A DNA stretch of 64,000 nt from Actinomyces sp. AC-20-1 (GTDB taxonomy: Bacteria; Actinomycetota; Actinomycetes; Actinomycetales; Actinomycetaceae), in the NCBI RefSeq assembly GCF_023369555.1, contig NZ_JACJVC010000003.1, forward strand, positions 148,787 to 212,786. Direction: 5' to 3'. Positions 63,695-64,000 of this stretch are shown piece by piece (the first letter of the stretch is position 1; each line of letters begins with the position of its first letter). Both the position numbers and the translations under genes were made by a program. Under the pieces are notes generated by a model. The model was not told the origin of the DNA. It was given only the letters and a program-made list of their open reading frames with translations, and searched no databases.

Positions 63695-64000
63695 GGACAG
63701 CATCCTGGCTCGCCGTCCCAGCCATCCTTGCCTTGCTTGTTTCTACCACCGCCTCAGCCACAACCTCCGGCGGCTCCTCCTCCGACAGCAGAGATAGCAG
63801 AACCACCTACTCGGCTGATGGCGCGGGCAACACGATCACGCTCACCTCGGAGGTCCAGTACCCGCAGGAGCCTGCGGTGGCTCGTCCTCTTCCTGTTGCG
63901 CCTGAGTCGACGGTGGTGTGCGGGCTGACCGGCCAGATGGTCGCCGGCGCCAGCGGCGAGCGCTCAGTCAGCCGCTTGTGCCTACCCACCCGGCCCACCG
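63691..64000 (+). CDS. Secreted protein, N-terminal part (3' end outside window)
   Basis: An ATG at 63691 overlaps the stop of the DUF6318-like gene and the frame stays open to the window edge, giving at least 103 residues. It begins with a signal peptide (MRTASWLAVPAILALLVS, likely cut after TTASA) and a Ser/Asp/Arg-rich region, then extracellular sequence with Cys. It is probably co-translated with the upstream gene and acts outside the cell. I cannot name the family from the visible part. Confidence 0.7.
   Translation, partial: MRTASWLAVPAILALLVSTTASATTSGGSSSDSRDSRTTYSADGAGNTITLTSEVQYPQEPAVARPLPVAPESTVVCGLTGQMVAGASGERSVSRLCLPTRPT

Noticed and set aside
1..64000. CRISPR array, tRNA or rRNA genes, transposases or phage genes
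   Set aside because: I saw no regularly spaced repeats, cloverleaf candidates, rRNA signatures or transposase motifs. A tRNA scan would be needed to exclude tRNA genes fully.

Overview
The window is about 64 kb of very GC-rich DNA that appears to be chromosomal. Several things point to the Actinomycetaceae, probably an Actinomyces or close relative from a plant-fed gut or oral site. These are strong C/G third-position bias, many GTG starts, leaderless-looking starts, Tat/lipobox solute-binding proteins, a DtxR-type iron box, adjacent radA and disA, and a DUF6318-like protein. The genus assignment is inference. I saw no rRNA, tRNA, insertion sequence, CRISPR array or phage gene.

Region 1 (1-37 kb) is a plant cell-wall oligosaccharide island. 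It holds the end of a carboxylesterase, a GH78 alpha-L-rhamnosidase, a GH3 beta-glycosidase with its CUT1 ABC transporter, and a second CUT1 transporter. Next comes a long minus-strand operon with an LplB/YtcP/LplA-type transporter, a YesL-like protein, a GH42 beta-galactosidase and a GH67 alpha-glucuronidase. The region also has two CE7 acetyl-xylan esterases, a Zn-dependent polyol dehydrogenase, a xylose-type ABC transporter, xylulokinase, xylose isomerase and a ROK regulator. Together these would import acetylated and glucuronylated xylo-oligosaccharides, trim them in the cytoplasm and feed xylose to xylulose-5-phosphate. None of the glycosidases or esterases has a signal peptide and no xylanase is present, so the backbone-cutting enzyme must lie elsewhere. 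Three LacI-family genes sit here. One carries a single-base frameshift, and the other two share a nearly identical 113-nt block.

Region 2 (37-46.7 kb) begins with a decayed ImmA/IrrE peptidase remnant. An alpha-galactoside locus follows: a CUT1 transporter operon ending in its own LacI regulator, divergent from a GH36 alpha-galactosidase. A transketolase comes next.

Region 3 (46.8-50.8 kb) is an iron-siderophore uptake operon (binding lipoprotein, two FecCD permeases, ATPase) behind a DtxR/IdeR-like box.

Region 4 (51-57.6 kb) encodes a galactitol-type PTS (EIIA, EIIB, EIIC), a class II aldolase, DhaK and DhaL subunits without DhaM, a SorC-type regulator and a divergent AraD epimerase. It looks like a coherent catabolic pathway for a substrate I cannot name. 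A 34-bp perfect palindrome precedes the PTS genes and a 22-bp-arm inverted repeat separates sorC from araD.

Region 5 (57.7-64 kb) looks like conserved chromosome: a small membrane protein, RadA, DisA, a disordered-tail membrane protein, a DUF6318-like protein and the start of a secreted protein that runs off the window.
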